This document shows, piece after piece, positions 1 through 10,935 of a stretch of 64,000 nucleotides of DNA. Positions within the stretch are counted from its first letter, which is position 1. Each line of letters opens with the position of its first letter. The stretch is from Pseudomonas fluorescens (GTDB lineage: Bacteria > Pseudomonadota > Gammaproteobacteria > Pseudomonadales > Pseudomonadaceae). Under the pieces are notes generated by a model. The model was not told the DNA's origin and did not search any database. It worked only from the letters and a program-made list of their open reading frames with translations. The stretch is taken from assembly GCF_902497875.1 (NCBI RefSeq), contig NZ_CABVHY010000014.1:123967-187966 (forward strand). Direction: 5' to 3'. The translations under genes were made by a program, and so were the position numbers.

Positions 1-690
1 CATCCCGGAGCGGATCATTCGTGCAGTGAAAATCAGCAAGCGAGTCGATGCGACCTCTTCCAGATCATGTTGATCGAGCCGGCGCAGGGCTTGTCCGAGC
101 CTGACCACTTGAGCCGCCAGCGCGAGGTCCACCTGGGCCTCCCTGGCGACAATGCGCTCTTCATCGGCCACCGGCGGATAGCCGAAACGCATGGCCACGA
201 AACGCTGGCGAGTACTCGGTTTCAGGCCCTTGAGCAGGTTCTGGTAACCGGGGTTATAGGACACCACCAACATGAACGACGGCGGTGCCTGCAACACTTC
301 ACCGGTGCGCTCCAGGTACAGCTCGCGACGGTCATCGGCCAGCGGATGCAGGACCACCGCGGTGTCCTGGCGTGCTTCGACCACTTCGTCGAGGTAACAG
401 ATGCCGCCTTCGCGCACCGCGCGGGTCAACGGTCCGTCCTGCCACCAGGTGCCCTGGGCACCGATCAGATGCCGGCCGATCAGGTCGGCGGCGCTCAGGT
501 CGTCGTGGCAGGCCACGGTATACAGCGGCAGTTTCAGCCGATGAGCCATGTGCTGGACGAAACGGGTCTTGCCGCAGCCGGTAGGCCCTTTGATCAGCAC
601 CGGCATGCCGTGGCGCCAGGCTTGTTCGAACAGCGCCTCTTCATTGTTCAGCGGTTGGTAGAAGGGTTCGCGGGAATGATTACTGTCCAT
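1..690 (-). CDS. nirQ: NirQ/NorQ-type AAA+ ATPase, 3' end outside window
   Basis: MoxR-type AAA+ ATPase of the CbbQ/NirQ/NorQ family. These act with a von Willebrand partner (NorD-type) to activate nitrite and nitric oxide reductases. Reading the minus strand from an ATG at 690 gives 230 codons that run off the left edge, so the last few tens of residues are missing (family about 260-270). The Walker A GPTGCGKTR lies at about residues 35-43. It is divergent from nirS with about 200 bp between the starts, and the shared region holds an FNR/DNR-type box. A second paralogue lies beside norB in this window (42223-43053), so the strain has two. Confidence 0.9.
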   Translation of the reverse strand, partial: MDSNHSREPFYQPLNNEEALFEQAWRHGMPVLIKGPTGCGKTRFVQHMAHRLKLPLYTVACHDDLSAADLIGRHLIGAQGTWWQDGPLTRAVREGGICYLDEVVEARQDTAVVLHPLADDRRELYLERTGEVLQAPPSFMLVVSYNPGYQNLLKGLKPSTRQRFVAMRFGYPPVADEERIVAREAQVDLALAAQVVRLGQALRRLDQHDLEEVASTRLLIFTARMIRSGM

Positions 691-772
691 TGGGATACCT
701 GGTTCAACAGCGGGCTTGCAGACCACGCTACGGGTGCCTGCGACAACCTGGCAAGGGGGATGGCCGGCAAAC

Positions 773-786
773 TTGATCGCCGTCAA
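773..786. promoter_or_regulatory. FNR/DNR-type box between nirQ and nirS
   Basis: TTGATcgccGTCAA differs from the consensus TTGAT-N4-ATCAA at one base of the right half. Its centre is about 110 bp upstream of the nirS start and 90 bp upstream of the nirQ start, so a -41.5 position is possible for either promoter. Family knowledge: in Pseudomonas, DNR (NO-responsive) and ANR (oxygen-responsive) bind such sites to switch on denitrification genes. Which promoter it drives is inference. Confidence 0.75.
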
Positions 787-811
787 GCGGTATTGGCCGG
801 CTCGGGCATAG

Positions 812-2581
<1,770 letters not shown>

Positions 2582-2605
2582 GCGCCATCAACACGAGAAC
2601 CCCTG

Positions 2606-2920
2606 ATGAAAATTATTCTGATTCCCATGCTCGCACTGACCGGTGCACTGATGCTGCAACCGGCCCTGGCCGAAGACGGCCCCACTCTGTTCAAAAGCAA
2701 ACCCTGCGCCGCCTGCCACTCCATCGACACCAAAGTAGTCGGCCCGGCGCTTAAAGACGTTGCAGCCAAGAACAAGGGCGTCGCCGGAGCCCAGGAAACC
2801 CTGGCCAAACACATCAAGGAAGGCACGTCAGGCAACTGGGGCCCGATGCCGATGCCGGCGAACGCGGTAACCGATGACGAAGCGAAGATTCTCGCTGCGT
2901 GGGTCCTGACGCTCAAATAA
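2606..2920 (+). CDS. nirM: Cytochrome c551, electron donor to NirS
   Basis: Small periplasmic mono-heme cytochrome c, 104 residues as precursor. The signal peptide ends at about residue 22 (ALA|E). The heme site is C34-A-A-C37-H38 and the axial methionine is M83 (M61 in mature numbering, as in Pseudomonas c551). It passes electrons from the bc1 branch to NirS. It lies directly after nirS and 16 bases before nirC. Confidence 0.95.
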   Translation: MKIILIPMLALTGALMLQPALAEDGPTLFKSKPCAACHSIDTKVVGPALKDVAAKNKGVAGAQETLAKHIKEGTSGNWGPMPMPANAVTDDEAKILAAWVLTLK

Positions 2921-2936
2921 CCCCCTGGAGGGCGTC

Positions 2937-3275
2937 ATGAGACTTTATCGACAGGTTGTGATTGTGGCGTCCCTCCTCCTGATTTTCAGCGCAACTGCGC
3001 TTGCCGCGGTTGCCGCGCCTGACAGCAAACGTCAGGCACAACTCGAACACCTGTTGGCCCAGGACTGTGGCGCCTGCCATGGCCTGCGCATGACCGGGGG
3101 GCTTGGCCCGGCCCTGACCCGTGAAGCGCTGGCCGGCAAATCCACCGACAGCCTGATTGCCACCGTCACCCAGGGTCGACCTGGAACCGCCATGCCCGGT
3201 TGGGGCCCGTTGCTCAGCCCCGCCGACATTCGCTGGCTGGTCGAGCTTCTTCTGCAAGGATATCCAGCACCATGA
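2937..3275 (+). CDS. nirC: Cytochrome c55X, NirC
   Basis: Periplasmic mono-heme cytochrome of 112 residues with an N-terminal hydrophobic signal (about 5-25) and the heme site C44-G-A-C47-H48. In Pseudomonas, NirC can donate electrons to NirS and has been linked to heme d1 maturation. GGAGG lies at 2925-2929 before the ATG. The stop TGA overlaps the start of nirF (ATGA), which suggests translational coupling. Confidence 0.92.
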   Translation: MRLYRQVVIVASLLLIFSATALAAVAAPDSKRQAQLEHLLAQDCGACHGLRMTGGLGPALTREALAGKSTDSLIATVTQGRPGTAMPGWGPLLSPADIRWLVELLLQGYPAP

Positions 3276-4447
3276 TCCGTTCAATCCTGTTGTCAGCGGC
3301 GGCCGGCCTGTTGTTGTCGGCCTGCGCCCAGCCGCCCTTGCGGGGCACTGGCGATCTGGGCGTGGTGGTGGAACGCGCCACCGGCAGCCTGCAGATCATC
3401 GAAAGCGACACCCACACCGCCCTGGCCCGGATCGAGGGTTTCGGCGACCTCTCCCATGCCTCGGTGGTGTTCTCCCGCGACCAGCGCTACGCCTACGTAT
3501 TCGGTCGCGATGGCGGGCTGAGCAAGGTCGACCTGCTGACCCAGCGCATCGACCAGCGTGTCATCCAGGGCGGCAACAGCATCGGTGGCGCCATCAGCCA
3601 GGACGGCAAGCTGATCGCCGTATCCAACTATGTGCCCGGCGGGGTCAAGGTATTCGATGCCGTCACCCTGCAACAGGTAGCCGATATCCCCGCCACGGCC
3701 ATGGCCGATGGCAAACATTCGCGGGTGGTCGGTCTGGTGGATGCACCCGGGCAACGTTTCGTGTTCAGCCTGTTCGATACCGGCGAGATCTGGAGCGCCG
3801 ATTTCAGCCAGGGCAATACCCCGAAAATCAGTCGCTTCACCGGCATCGGCGAGCAACCCTACGACGCCCTGATCACCCCGGACGGCCGCTACTACATGGC
3901 CGGGCTGTTCGGCGAAGACGGCATGGCGCAACTCGATCTCTGGCATCCGGAGCGCGGGGTACAGCGGGTCCTCGGTGACTACGGTCGCGGCCAGGCAAAA
4001 CTGCCGGTGTACAAGATGCCCCATCTGGAAGGCTGGGCGGTCGCCGACAACCAGGCCTTCGTGCCCGCCGTCGGACGTCATCAGGTGTTGGTGATGGATT
4101 CGCGCAACTGGAAGCAGACCGCGGCCATCGCCGTGGCCGGCCAGCCGATATTCGTCACGGCGCGGCCGGACGGTCGCCAGCTGTGGGTGAATTTCGCCTA
4201 TCCGGACAACGATCGGGTGCAGGTCATCGACACCGAGACCCACGCGATAGTCGCGGACCTGAAACCGGGGCCGGCGGTGCTGCATATGGAATTCACCTCC
4301 CGTGGTGACCAGCTGTGGCTGTCGTTACGCGACGGCGAGCAGGTTCAGGTCTGGGATCCGTACCGTTTGAAACTGCTGAGCACCCTGCCCGCCACCAAAC
4401 CGAGCGGGATTTTCTTCAGCAGCCGCGCGCAAAAGATGGGGTATTGA
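3272..4447 (+). CDS. nirF: Heme d1 biosynthesis protein NirF
   Basis: Periplasmic beta-propeller protein related to the d1 domain of NirS, needed for heme d1 formation (dehydrogenation step on the d1 precursor in current models). It has 391 residues. The start at 3272 overlaps the nirC stop; an upstream in-frame ATG at 3200 lies inside nirC and is rejected. The N-terminus is a lipoprotein signal with lipobox LLSAC (Cys 18), so the protein is probably membrane-anchored. It ends one base before nirD. Confidence 0.93.
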   Translation: MIRSILLSAAAGLLLSACAQPPLRGTGDLGVVVERATGSLQIIESDTHTALARIEGFGDLSHASVVFSRDQRYAYVFGRDGGLSKVDLLTQRIDQRVIQGGNSIGGAISQDGKLIAVSNYVPGGVKVFDAVTLQQVADIPATAMADGKHSRVVGLVDAPGQRFVFSLFDTGEIWSADFSQGNTPKISRFTGIGEQPYDALITPDGRYYMAGLFGEDGMAQLDLWHPERGVQRVLGDYGRGQAKLPVYKMPHLEGWAVADNQAFVPAVGRHQVLVMDSRNWKQTAAIAVAGQPIFVTARPDGRQLWVNFAYPDNDRVQVIDTETHAIVADLKPGPAVLHMEFTSRGDQLWLSLRDGEQVQVWDPYRLKLLSTLPATKPSGIFFSSRAQKMGY

Positions 4448-4448
4448 A

Positions 4449-4907
4449 ATGAAACTTGACCCCCTCAGCCGCCGCCTGATCGACCGCTTCCAGCATGGCA
4501 TGCCGCTGTGCCCGGAACCTTACAAGGAAATGGCGCAAACCCTGGGCTGCACCGAAGCCGAAGTGATCGCCTGCCTGCAACACCTGACACTGGCCGGCAC
4601 CCTGTCACGGATCGGCCCGGTGTTCGAACACAGTCGCGCTGGCGCCAGCACCCTCGCTGCCCTGGCCGTGCCCGCCGATCGTCTGCAACAGGTGGCCGCC
4701 CGGGTCAGTCAGTATCCCGAGGTCAATCACAACTATGCCCGCGAACATCACTACAACCTGTGGTTCGTGCTGACCGGTCCCGATCGCCCGCACCTCGAGC
4801 GGATCCTCGACGAACTGGAGCAAGACACCGGTCTCACGCCGCTGGATCTGCCGATGCTCACCGCTTACCGCATCGACCTGGGTTTTGCCCTGGGAGAAAG
4901 CTCATGA
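4449..4907 (+). CDS. nirD: Siroheme decarboxylase subunit NirD
   Basis: Cytoplasmic Lrp/AsnC-like protein of 152 residues with an N-terminal winged helix and a C-terminal AsnC-type ligand domain. NirD, NirL, NirG and NirH together decarboxylate siroheme to didecarboxysiroheme on the way to heme d1. The conserved stretch [15 protein letters not shown] (about residues 96-110) carries histidines typical of this family. It overlaps nirL by ATGA at 4904-4907. Confidence 0.92.
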   Translation: MKLDPLSRRLIDRFQHGMPLCPEPYKEMAQTLGCTEAEVIACLQHLTLAGTLSRIGPVFEHSRAGASTLAALAVPADRLQQVAARVSQYPEVNHNYAREHHYNLWFVLTGPDRPHLERILDELEQDTGLTPLDLPMLTAYRIDLGFALGESS

Positions 4908-5443
4908 AGCCTGGATTGAATCCGAAACAAGTGTTGGCACTGCGCCGGCACCTGGAAGCCGGGTTGCCGCTGGTATCGCGCCCCTATCAGGACCTCGCCG
5001 AACGGATCAAGGCTGACGAACACCAGGTGCTCGAACAAATGCGCCTGTGGAATGAGCAAGGCATGTTCCGTCGCATGGGCCTGGTGCTCAATCACCGCGC
5101 GCTGGGCTTTGCCGCCAACGCCATGCTGGTGCTGGATATCCCGGACGCGCTGGTCGATGAAGTCGGCCAGCGCCTGGGACGCGCGTCCGGCATTACCCTC
5201 TGCTACCAACGGCCACGGCGCTTGCCGGATTGGCGATACAACCTGTTCTGCATGTTTCATGGTCGACAACGGGATCGGGTCGAGGCGCAGATCCAGGCAT
5301 TGCTCGAAGACCATCTGCTGAGCGATCTGCCCCACCAACTGCTGTTCAGCACCCAGGTGTTCAAACAGTGCGGCGGCCGTTTCGCCCCTCCGTTGACAGA
5401 TGCATCGACAAAAGCTTCGACAGCAGCGCCGCGCCATGGATGA
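4904..5443 (+). CDS. nirL: Siroheme decarboxylase subunit NirL
   Basis: AsnC-type paralogue of NirD with 179 residues, part of the NirDLGH siroheme decarboxylase. The start at 4904 overlaps the nirD stop (ATGA). The motif [21 protein letters not shown] is the counterpart of the histidine segment in NirD/NirG. The 3' end overlaps the most likely nirG start (ATGGATGA, 5436-5443). The last dozen residues are rich in Ala, Ser and Thr and look like a disordered tail. Confidence 0.92.
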   Translation: MKPGLNPKQVLALRRHLEAGLPLVSRPYQDLAERIKADEHQVLEQMRLWNEQGMFRRMGLVLNHRALGFAANAMLVLDIPDALVDEVGQRLGRASGITLCYQRPRRLPDWRYNLFCMFHGRQRDRVEAQIQALLEDHLLSDLPHQLLFSTQVFKQCGGRFAPPLTDASTKASTAAPRHG

Positions 5444-5879
5444 TCTCGACCGCCGACTGATCAACCGCTTGCAGCTGGGCCTGCCGCTGGTGCGCCATCC
5501 CTGGCAAGTACTGGCCGCAGAACTCGATAGCAGCAGCAGCGAATTGCTCGACCGCTTGCATGTTTTGCTCGAGGACGGCGTTCTCACCCGCTTCGGCCCG
5601 ATGTTCGATATCGAGCGCCTCGGCGGGGCATTCACCCTGGCCGCGCTGGCGGTCCCCGAAGAGCGTTTCGAGGAAGTCGCCGAACTGCTGCATGACCTGC
5701 CTGAAGTGGCTCACAACTACCGTCGCGAGCACGCCTGGAACATGTGGTTCGTCCTCGGCTGCCCGACCGCACAAGGTATCGACGAGACCCTGCAACGGAT
5801 CGAACGCCTGACCGGCCTAGTGCCGCTCAACCTGCCGAAAGAGGAGACTTACCATGTCGGTCTGTATTTCCCGGTCTGA
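5436..5879 (+). CDS. nirG: Siroheme decarboxylase subunit NirG
   Basis: Third AsnC-type subunit of the siroheme decarboxylase, 147 residues from the ATG at 5436. An in-frame ATG at 5400 would add 12 residues inside nirL. The later start is preferred because it overlaps the nirL stop and gives the usual NirG length. The [13 protein letters not shown] segment matches the NirD histidine motif. The 3' end overlaps nirH by 26 bases. Confidence 0.9.
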   Translation: MDDLDRRLINRLQLGLPLVRHPWQVLAAELDSSSSELLDRLHVLLEDGVLTRFGPMFDIERLGGAFTLAALAVPEERFEEVAELLHDLPEVAHNYRREHAWNMWFVLGCPTAQGIDETLQRIERLTGLVPLNLPKEETYHVGLYFPV

Positions 5880-6357
5880 AGACTCCCTGGCCTTGCGCCT
5901 GATCGAGCTGACCCAGGCCGGCCTGCCCTTGCTCGACGACCCCTGGGCCTGGCTCGCCGAACAGCTGGGGCTAAGCGTCGAATCGACCCTGGACCTGCTC
6001 AAGCGACTACAGGCCGAAGGCGCCATCCGCCGGATCGCCGCCGTACCCAACCACTATCGCCTCGGCTATCGCCACAACGGCATGACGGTCTGGGATGTGC
6101 GGGACGCCGACATGCCGCGCCTCGGTGCGCTGATCGGCGCGCAATCCTTTGTCAGCCACTGTTATCGCCGGCCGCGCCGCAGCGCCTGGCGCTACAACCT
6201 GTTCGCCATGGTTCATGGCCGCAGTAGCGACGAAATCGACAGCTATCGCGAGCACCTGCGCTTCTTGCTGGGTGACGCCTGTGCTGGCGATGAAATGTTG
6301 GTGAGCAGCCGCATCCTGAAAAAAACCGGTCTGCGTCTGCCGCCCCCTTTACGCTGA
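5854..6357 (+). CDS. nirH: Siroheme decarboxylase subunit NirH
   Basis: Fourth AsnC-type subunit, 167 residues, most like NirL (CYRRPRRSAWRYNLFAMVHG). NirD/NirG and NirL/NirH form two pairs, as in other nirS organisms. GAGGAG at about 5840-5845 precedes the ATG and lies inside nirG. It is followed by nirJ after 26 bases. Confidence 0.92.
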   Translation: MSVCISRSEDSLALRLIELTQAGLPLLDDPWAWLAEQLGLSVESTLDLLKRLQAEGAIRRIAAVPNHYRLGYRHNGMTVWDVRDADMPRLGALIGAQSFVSHCYRRPRRSAWRYNLFAMVHGRSSDEIDSYREHLRFLLGDACAGDEMLVSSRILKKTGLRLPPPLR

Positions 6358-6383
6358 ACAAGCGCGCACTCAAGGAGAGTTGC

Positions 6384-7562
6384 ATGTTGAGGATCAGCCA
6401 TTACCTGCGTGCCCTCGCAGGCCAGAGTCCCGCCCCTCGAACCAGCCCGCCGGGTAGCACCCGCGCACCGGTGGTGATCTGGAATCTGCTCAGGCGTTGC
6501 AACCTGACGTGCAAACACTGCTACGCCACCTCGGCCGACAGTGTCTTTCGCGACGAACTGGACACCGCTGCCGCACTGACAGTGATCGATGACCTGCACG
6601 ACGCCGGGGTGCGGGTATTGATCCTGTCCGGTGGCGAACCATTGTTGCGCGAAGACCTGTTCCAGCTCAGCGACTACGCCAGGAGCAAGGGTTTCTTCGT
6701 CGCCCTGTCGAGCAATGGAACGCTGATCAATCAGCAGAACATTGCGCAGATCAGCGCGGCGAGTTTCGATTATGTCGGGATCAGCATCGACGGCCTGGAA
6801 GCAACCCATGACGCGTTCCGCCAGCTCAAGGGCAGCTTCGCCAGCTCCATGCAGGCGATCCGGCTGTGCCGGGAACAAGGCATCCGCGTCGGGCTGCGCA
6901 CCACCCTCACCCAGGAGAACCATGGCCAGCTTCCCCAACTGCTGGAGCTGATGCGCGAATACGACGTGCAGAAGTTCTATCTGTCGCACCTCAATTACAG
7001 CGGGCGCGGCAAACGCAGCCGCAAGCTCGACGCCCGGCAACAGATGAGCCGCGAGGCCATGACGCTGATCTTCGAGCGCGCCTGGGAGGACATCGAACAG
7101 GGGCGCGACAGCGATTTTGTCAGTGGCAACAACGACGCCGACGCCATTCTGCTGCTGCAATGGGTCGGCCAGCGCCTGCCCGAGCATTACGCTCGGCTGG
7201 AACAGATGCTTCGAGCCTGGGGCGGCAACGCCTCGGGCAGCGGCATCGCCAACATCGACAACACCGGCGAAGTGCACCCGGACACCTACTGGTGGCAACA
7301 CTCGGTGGGCAATGTCCGGCATACGCCGTTCCGCACCCTCTGGCTGGAGCAGCCCGATGCCTTGCTGCAGCAGTTGCGCAAGCATCCACGGGCGGTCGGC
7401 GGGCGCTGCGGGCAATGCCGCTGGCTGAGCATCTGCAACGGCAATACCCGCACCCGGGCCTGGGCCGAAGGCGATCTCTGGGGGCAAGACCCGGGCTGCC
7501 ACCTCAGCGATGAGGAAATCGGCTTGCAGCCGTCACTGACCATTCCTTGCACCATGAGCTGA
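6384..7562 (+). CDS. nirJ: Radical SAM heme d1 synthase NirJ
   Basis: Radical SAM enzyme of 392 residues that replaces two propionate side chains of didecarboxysiroheme by oxo groups in heme d1 synthesis. The 4Fe-4S motif C39-x3-C43-x2-C46 (RRCNLTCKHCYA) is intact. A C-terminal SPASM/Twitch-like cysteine cluster (CGQCRWLSICNGN, with a further Cys at the end of the domain) is also present. GGAGAG at 6373-6378 is the ribosome site. 70 bases separate it from nirE. Confidence 0.95.
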   Translation: MLRISHYLRALAGQSPAPRTSPPGSTRAPVVIWNLLRRCNLTCKHCYATSADSVFRDELDTAAALTVIDDLHDAGVRVLILSGGEPLLREDLFQLSDYARSKGFFVALSSNGTLINQQNIAQISAASFDYVGISIDGLEATHDAFRQLKGSFASSMQAIRLCREQGIRVGLRTTLTQENHGQLPQLLELMREYDVQKFYLSHLNYSGRGKRSRKLDARQQMSREAMTLIFERAWEDIEQGRDSDFVSGNNDADAILLLQWVGQRLPEHYARLEQMLRAWGGNASGSGIANIDNTGEVHPDTYWWQHSVGNVRHTPFRTLWLEQPDALLQQLRKHPRAVGGRCGQCRWLSICNGNTRTRAWAEGDLWGQDPGCHLSDEEIGLQPSLTIPCTMS

Positions 7563-7632
7563 ATAGCCTGGCTGGCAAACCATCTGACACAGGATGGGGC
7601 CGGTAAACCTGATGAAGAACCAAGGAAGTCTC

Positions 7633-8472
7633 ATGCAACCATCGACTGTTTTACCTGCCGCTCTCCACTCCCCGTTCAGACCGGGCGAAGTCGCTCTGGT
7701 CGGCGCCGGCCCCGGCGATCCACGCCTGCTCACCTTGCGCGCCTGGAGCCTGTTGATGCAGGCCGACGCCGTGGTCTATGACCGGCTGATCAGCGCCGAA
7801 CTGCTGACATTGATTCCCCTTGATTGCGCCCGACATTACGTCGGCAAGGCCAGCGGCTGCCACAGCCTGCCCCAGGAACACATCAACGAGTTGCTCGCCG
7901 ATCTCGCCGACCAGGGTCTGCGGGTGGTGCGGCTCAAGGGCGGCGATCCGTTCATTTTCGGCCGTGGCGCCGAGGAGCTGGAGTATCTGCTGGCGCGCGG
8001 CGTTGACTGCCAGGTGGTCCCGGGGATTACCGCCGCCGCAGGCTGCACCGCCTACGCCGGGATTCCGCTGACCCACCGTGACCTGGTCAATTCCTGCCGT
8101 TTCATCACCGGCCATTTACAGGCCGATGGTGAGTTGCAATTGCCCTGGAGCAGCCTGGCAGACGATAGCCAGACCCTGGTGTTTTACATGGGGCTATCGA
8201 ACCTTGCTGTCATCTCCCGGCGCTTGATCGAGGCCGGTATGCCTGTCGATACACCGGCGGCGCTGATCAGCAACGGCGCCCGCCCCGACCAGCAGGTTAT
8301 CCGAGGCACCCTGCAGGGTCTGCCGAGCATGGCGCTCGACTGTCCCCAAGGCACTCCGACGCTGACCGTGATCGGCAAAGTGGTCGATCTGTTCGCCGCG
8401 CAGCCGCTGGAGTACCCGGCGCGGGTGTGCTGCGCGCCGCTGCGGCAGCACGCCCGCAAGGTGGCGATATGA
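7633..8472 (+). CDS. nirE: Uroporphyrinogen III C-methyltransferase for heme d1
   Basis: SUMT that methylates uroporphyrinogen III at C2 and C7 to precorrin-2, the entry step towards siroheme and heme d1. It has 279 residues from the ATG at 7633, which follows AAGGAAG; in-frame ATGs at 7594 and 7612 are weaker. The family motif VALVGAGPGDPRLLT is at about residues 20-34, and VRLKGGDPFIFGRG (SAM binding) is conserved. The stop overlaps the nirN start (ATGA). Confidence 0.94.
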   Translation: MQPSTVLPAALHSPFRPGEVALVGAGPGDPRLLTLRAWSLLMQADAVVYDRLISAELLTLIPLDCARHYVGKASGCHSLPQEHINELLADLADQGLRVVRLKGGDPFIFGRGAEELEYLLARGVDCQVVPGITAAAGCTAYAGIPLTHRDLVNSCRFITGHLQADGELQLPWSSLADDSQTLVFYMGLSNLAVISRRLIEAGMPVDTPAALISNGARPDQQVIRGTLQGLPSMALDCPQGTPTLTVIGKVVDLFAAQPLEYPARVCCAPLRQHARKVAI

Positions 8473-9962
8473 GGCGCATGCTCCTTGCCCCTTTGTTATG
8501 GCTGGGTACGGCATATGGCACAGTCTCTGGCGTCGCGGTTGACCAGGCCGCGCAGGATTATCAGCAGCACTGCCAGAGCTGCCATGGTGTCAACCGCCTC
8601 GGCGGCGCGGGGCCGGCGTTGCTACCGGAGAGTCTCAGCCGGATCAAGCCTGACGAAATTCGCCGGGTGATCCAGAACGGCCGCCCGGCCAGCCAAATGG
8701 CCGCGTACGCCAGCGTCCTCGATCCGGCGCAGATCGACGGGCTGGTGAACTACCTTCAGCAACCTCCCGCCACCCCGCCCACCTGGAACGATGAGCAGAT
8801 TCGCGGCAGTCACAGCCTGCTCGCCGATGTCTCGAAGTTGCCCGTCACACCTCAGCATGGCGCCGACCCGCTCAACCTGTTCGTGGTGGTGGAAGCCGGC
8901 AATCATCACATCAACATCCTCGACGGCGATCGTTTTGAAGTGCTGGCGCGTTTTGCTTCGCACTTTGCCGTGCATGGCGGGCCGAAGTTCTCGCCGGACG
9001 GGCGCTTCGTCTACTTCGCCTCCCGCGACGGCTGGATCAGCCTGTATGACCTGCACAACCTGAAATTGATCGCCGAAGTGCGTGCCGGGATCAACACCCG
9101 CAACCTGGCAGTGAGCAAGGATGGCCGCTGGGTGCTGGTGGGCAACTACCTGCCCGGCAGCCTGGTGGTGCTCGACGCCCGCGACCTGTCGCTGGTCAAG
9201 ACCATCCCGGCCGTCGGCCTGGACGGCAAGACCTCGCGGGTCAGTGCGGTCTACACCGCGCCGCCGCGCGACAGCTTCATCGTCGCGCTCAAGGACGTGA
9301 AGGAAGTCTGGGAGCTGTCCTACTCCGGTAAAGCGGACTTCGAACCGCGACAGATCGCGGCCCAGGATTACCTGGACGACTTCTCCTTCTCGCCGGACTA
9401 CCGCCAGTTGCTGGCCACTTCACGCAAGGCCCAGGGCGGCCAGGTGATCGACCTCGACAGCGGCAAGGTGGTCACCGACATTCCACTGCCAGGCATGCCG
9501 CACCTGGGCTCGGGCACCTACTGGAAACGCGACGGCCAGTGGGTGTTCGCCACACCGAATATCAGCAAGGGACTGATCTCGGTGATCGACTTCAAGACCT
9601 GGAAGCTGATCAAGGAAATTCCCACGCTGGGTCCGGGTTTCTTTATGCGCAGTCACGTCAATTCACGGTATGCCTGGACCGACGTGTTCTTCGGCCCGGA
9701 TAACGATGCGATCCACCTGATCGACAAACAAACCCTGGAAATCGCCCACACCCTGCGCCCGATGCCCGGCAAGACCGCCGCCCACGTCGAATTCACCCGC
9801 GATGGCCGTTACCTGCTGCTGAGCATCTGGGACACCGACGGTGCGCTGATCGTTTACGACAGCAATACCCTCAAGGAGATCAAGCGCATCCCGATGAACA
9901 AACCGTCGGGCAAGTACAACGTCGGCAACAAGATTGAATTTGCTGAAGGGACTTCGCATTAG
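8469..9962 (+). CDS. nirN: Cytochrome NirN, last step of heme d1 assembly
   Basis: Periplasmic c-type cytochrome with a d1-binding propeller, a NirS paralogue. It introduces the acrylate double bond of heme d1 and hands the cofactor over. It has 497 residues. The start at 8469 overlaps the nirE stop. A signal peptide (about 1-22) is followed by the heme site C35-Q-S-C38-H39. It is the last gene of the nir operon. The next genes lie on the other strand and are unrelated, so the operon ends here. Confidence 0.94.
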   Translation: MRRMLLAPLLWLGTAYGTVSGVAVDQAAQDYQQHCQSCHGVNRLGGAGPALLPESLSRIKPDEIRRVIQNGRPASQMAAYASVLDPAQIDGLVNYLQQPPATPPTWNDEQIRGSHSLLADVSKLPVTPQHGADPLNLFVVVEAGNHHINILDGDRFEVLARFASHFAVHGGPKFSPDGRFVYFASRDGWISLYDLHNLKLIAEVRAGINTRNLAVSKDGRWVLVGNYLPGSLVVLDARDLSLVKTIPAVGLDGKTSRVSAVYTAPPRDSFIVALKDVKEVWELSYSGKADFEPRQIAAQDYLDDFSFSPDYRQLLATSRKAQGGQVIDLDSGKVVTDIPLPGMPHLGSGTYWKRDGQWVFATPNISKGLISVIDFKTWKLIKEIPTLGPGFFMRSHVNSRYAWTDVFFGPDNDAIHLIDKQTLEIAHTLRPMPGKTAAHVEFTRDGRYLLLSIWDTDGALIVYDSNTLKEIKRIPMNKPSGKYNVGNKIEFAEGTSH

Positions 9963-9995
9963 ACCATTGAAGGCGGCCTGGATTCGATCAGTGTG

Positions 9996-10136
9996 CTACA
10001 GCAGCTCATCAAACCGCGCTGCGGCCTTGAGCACGAAGGGCATGCGCTGATGGAGATCGGCCAGGTCGGCCATGGGGTTGTTGCCAAAGCCAATGGTGCG
10101 TCCGTCATCAAGGTGCCGGGTCAAGGCTTCACCCAT
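9996..10136 (-). pseudogene. Truncated orphan toxin C-terminal tail
   Basis: An ATG at 10136 opens 46 codons ending in TAG at 9996. The peptide contains DDGRTIGFGNNPMADL and QRMPFVLKAAARFDELL, the same as the last part of the PAAR protein at 11531-13003 and of the orphan at 10729-10935. Where those continue with about 15 more residues, this copy has a stop. The DNA beyond it is only weakly similar, so it is a decayed copy. Its start overlaps the end of the immunity-like gene by 16 bases, exactly as in the first unit. Confidence 0.75.
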
Positions 10137-10732
10137 GGCTTGGCCAGCGCCAGCGTGATTAGGTAACGCTCCTCTGTAGGGCGCTTAACGTCCCTGAAGC
10201 GATTAACCACCAGCATCGCTTGATACTGGTTGCCCGCTTGCCAATAAGACGTCCCGCCTTTATTCACGTCGCGCAATCGGGCACGCCATTGCGGTGTGTC
10301 GGCAAAGGGTGGATCGTCCTTGACCCGGATGGGTCTCCAGCCGCCTTGGCGCCATTGCTCCTGTAAATCCAGCACGACCTTGAGCGTATCGTCGAGCAAT
10401 AGCGGCTCGATTTGCGGGGACATCCGTACACTGTTGATCAGCTCATTACGGTAAATAACCGTGAAGAAGCGGGCCAGTGGGGTCACGAACCCGTATTGCG
10501 GGTCAGTGAAACGCAGACGGGCATCAGACTTGGGAATGTTGAACGAAACCTGCCCCGGAATGGCGGGTCCAATGGCTGCACTGGAGCGCTGGCGCATGGA
10601 CTCGTAAGGCTCGCCAATCACCAGTGCGATTTCCTTTTCCGATTGCACTTCAATAGCCCCCCATGCAAGGAGTGCGACAACGACTAGCCCGACCCCGCCA
10701 CGTCGCCAGCCCACCTGCGCGAGCCAACTCAT
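10121..10732 (-). CDS. Second immunity-like membrane-anchored protein
   Basis: 203 residues with one N-terminal membrane helix (about 9-27) and an exported soluble domain. From about residue 100 onward it is nearly identical to the protein at 10920-11534, while the segment between the helix and residue 100 differs more. It overlaps the preceding orphan tail gene by 4 bases (ATGA). By position (downstream of a PAAR toxin-like gene, duplicated, small) it is most likely an immunity protein acting in the periplasm. No family is recognised with certainty. Confidence 0.75.
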   Translation of the reverse strand: MSWLAQVGWRRGGVGLVVVALLAWGAIEVQSEKEIALVIGEPYESMRQRSSAAIGPAIPGQVSFNIPKSDARLRFTDPQYGFVTPLARFFTVIYRNELINSVRMSPQIEPLLLDDTLKVVLDLQEQWRQGGWRPIRVKDDPPFADTPQWRARLRDVNKGGTSYWQAGNQYQAMLVVNRFRDVKRPTEERYLITLALAKPWVKP

Positions 10733-10935
10733 CGTACGCCCCCACCTGCGGCGATCTCCCGAATCGCCTGTTCGATCTGGTGGCGATTGCCGTTTCGCAG
10801 CAGCTCGTCAAACTGCGCCGCGGCCTTGAGCACGAAGGCCATGCGCTGCTCGATATCGGACAGGTCGGCCATGGGGTTATTGCTGAAACCAATGGTGCGT
10901 CCGTCATCGAGGCGCAGGATCATGGCTTCACCCAT
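10729..10935 (-). CDS. Orphan copy of the toxin C-terminal tail
   Basis: 68 residues from an ATG at 10935. After the first eight residues it matches the final 60 residues of the PAAR protein (DDGRTIGF, then NNPMADL, QRMAFVLKAAAQFDELL, and IAAGGGVR at the end). It therefore looks like a tandem-duplicated 3' end of the toxin gene that acquired a start codon from the end of the immunity gene. It overlaps both neighbours (16 and 4 bases). It may be a silent cassette for recombination or a translated linker; its function is unknown. Confidence 0.7.
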   Translation of the reverse strand: MGEAMILRLDDGRTIGFSNNPMADLSDIEQRMAFVLKAAAQFDELLRNGNRHQIEQAIREIAAGGGVR

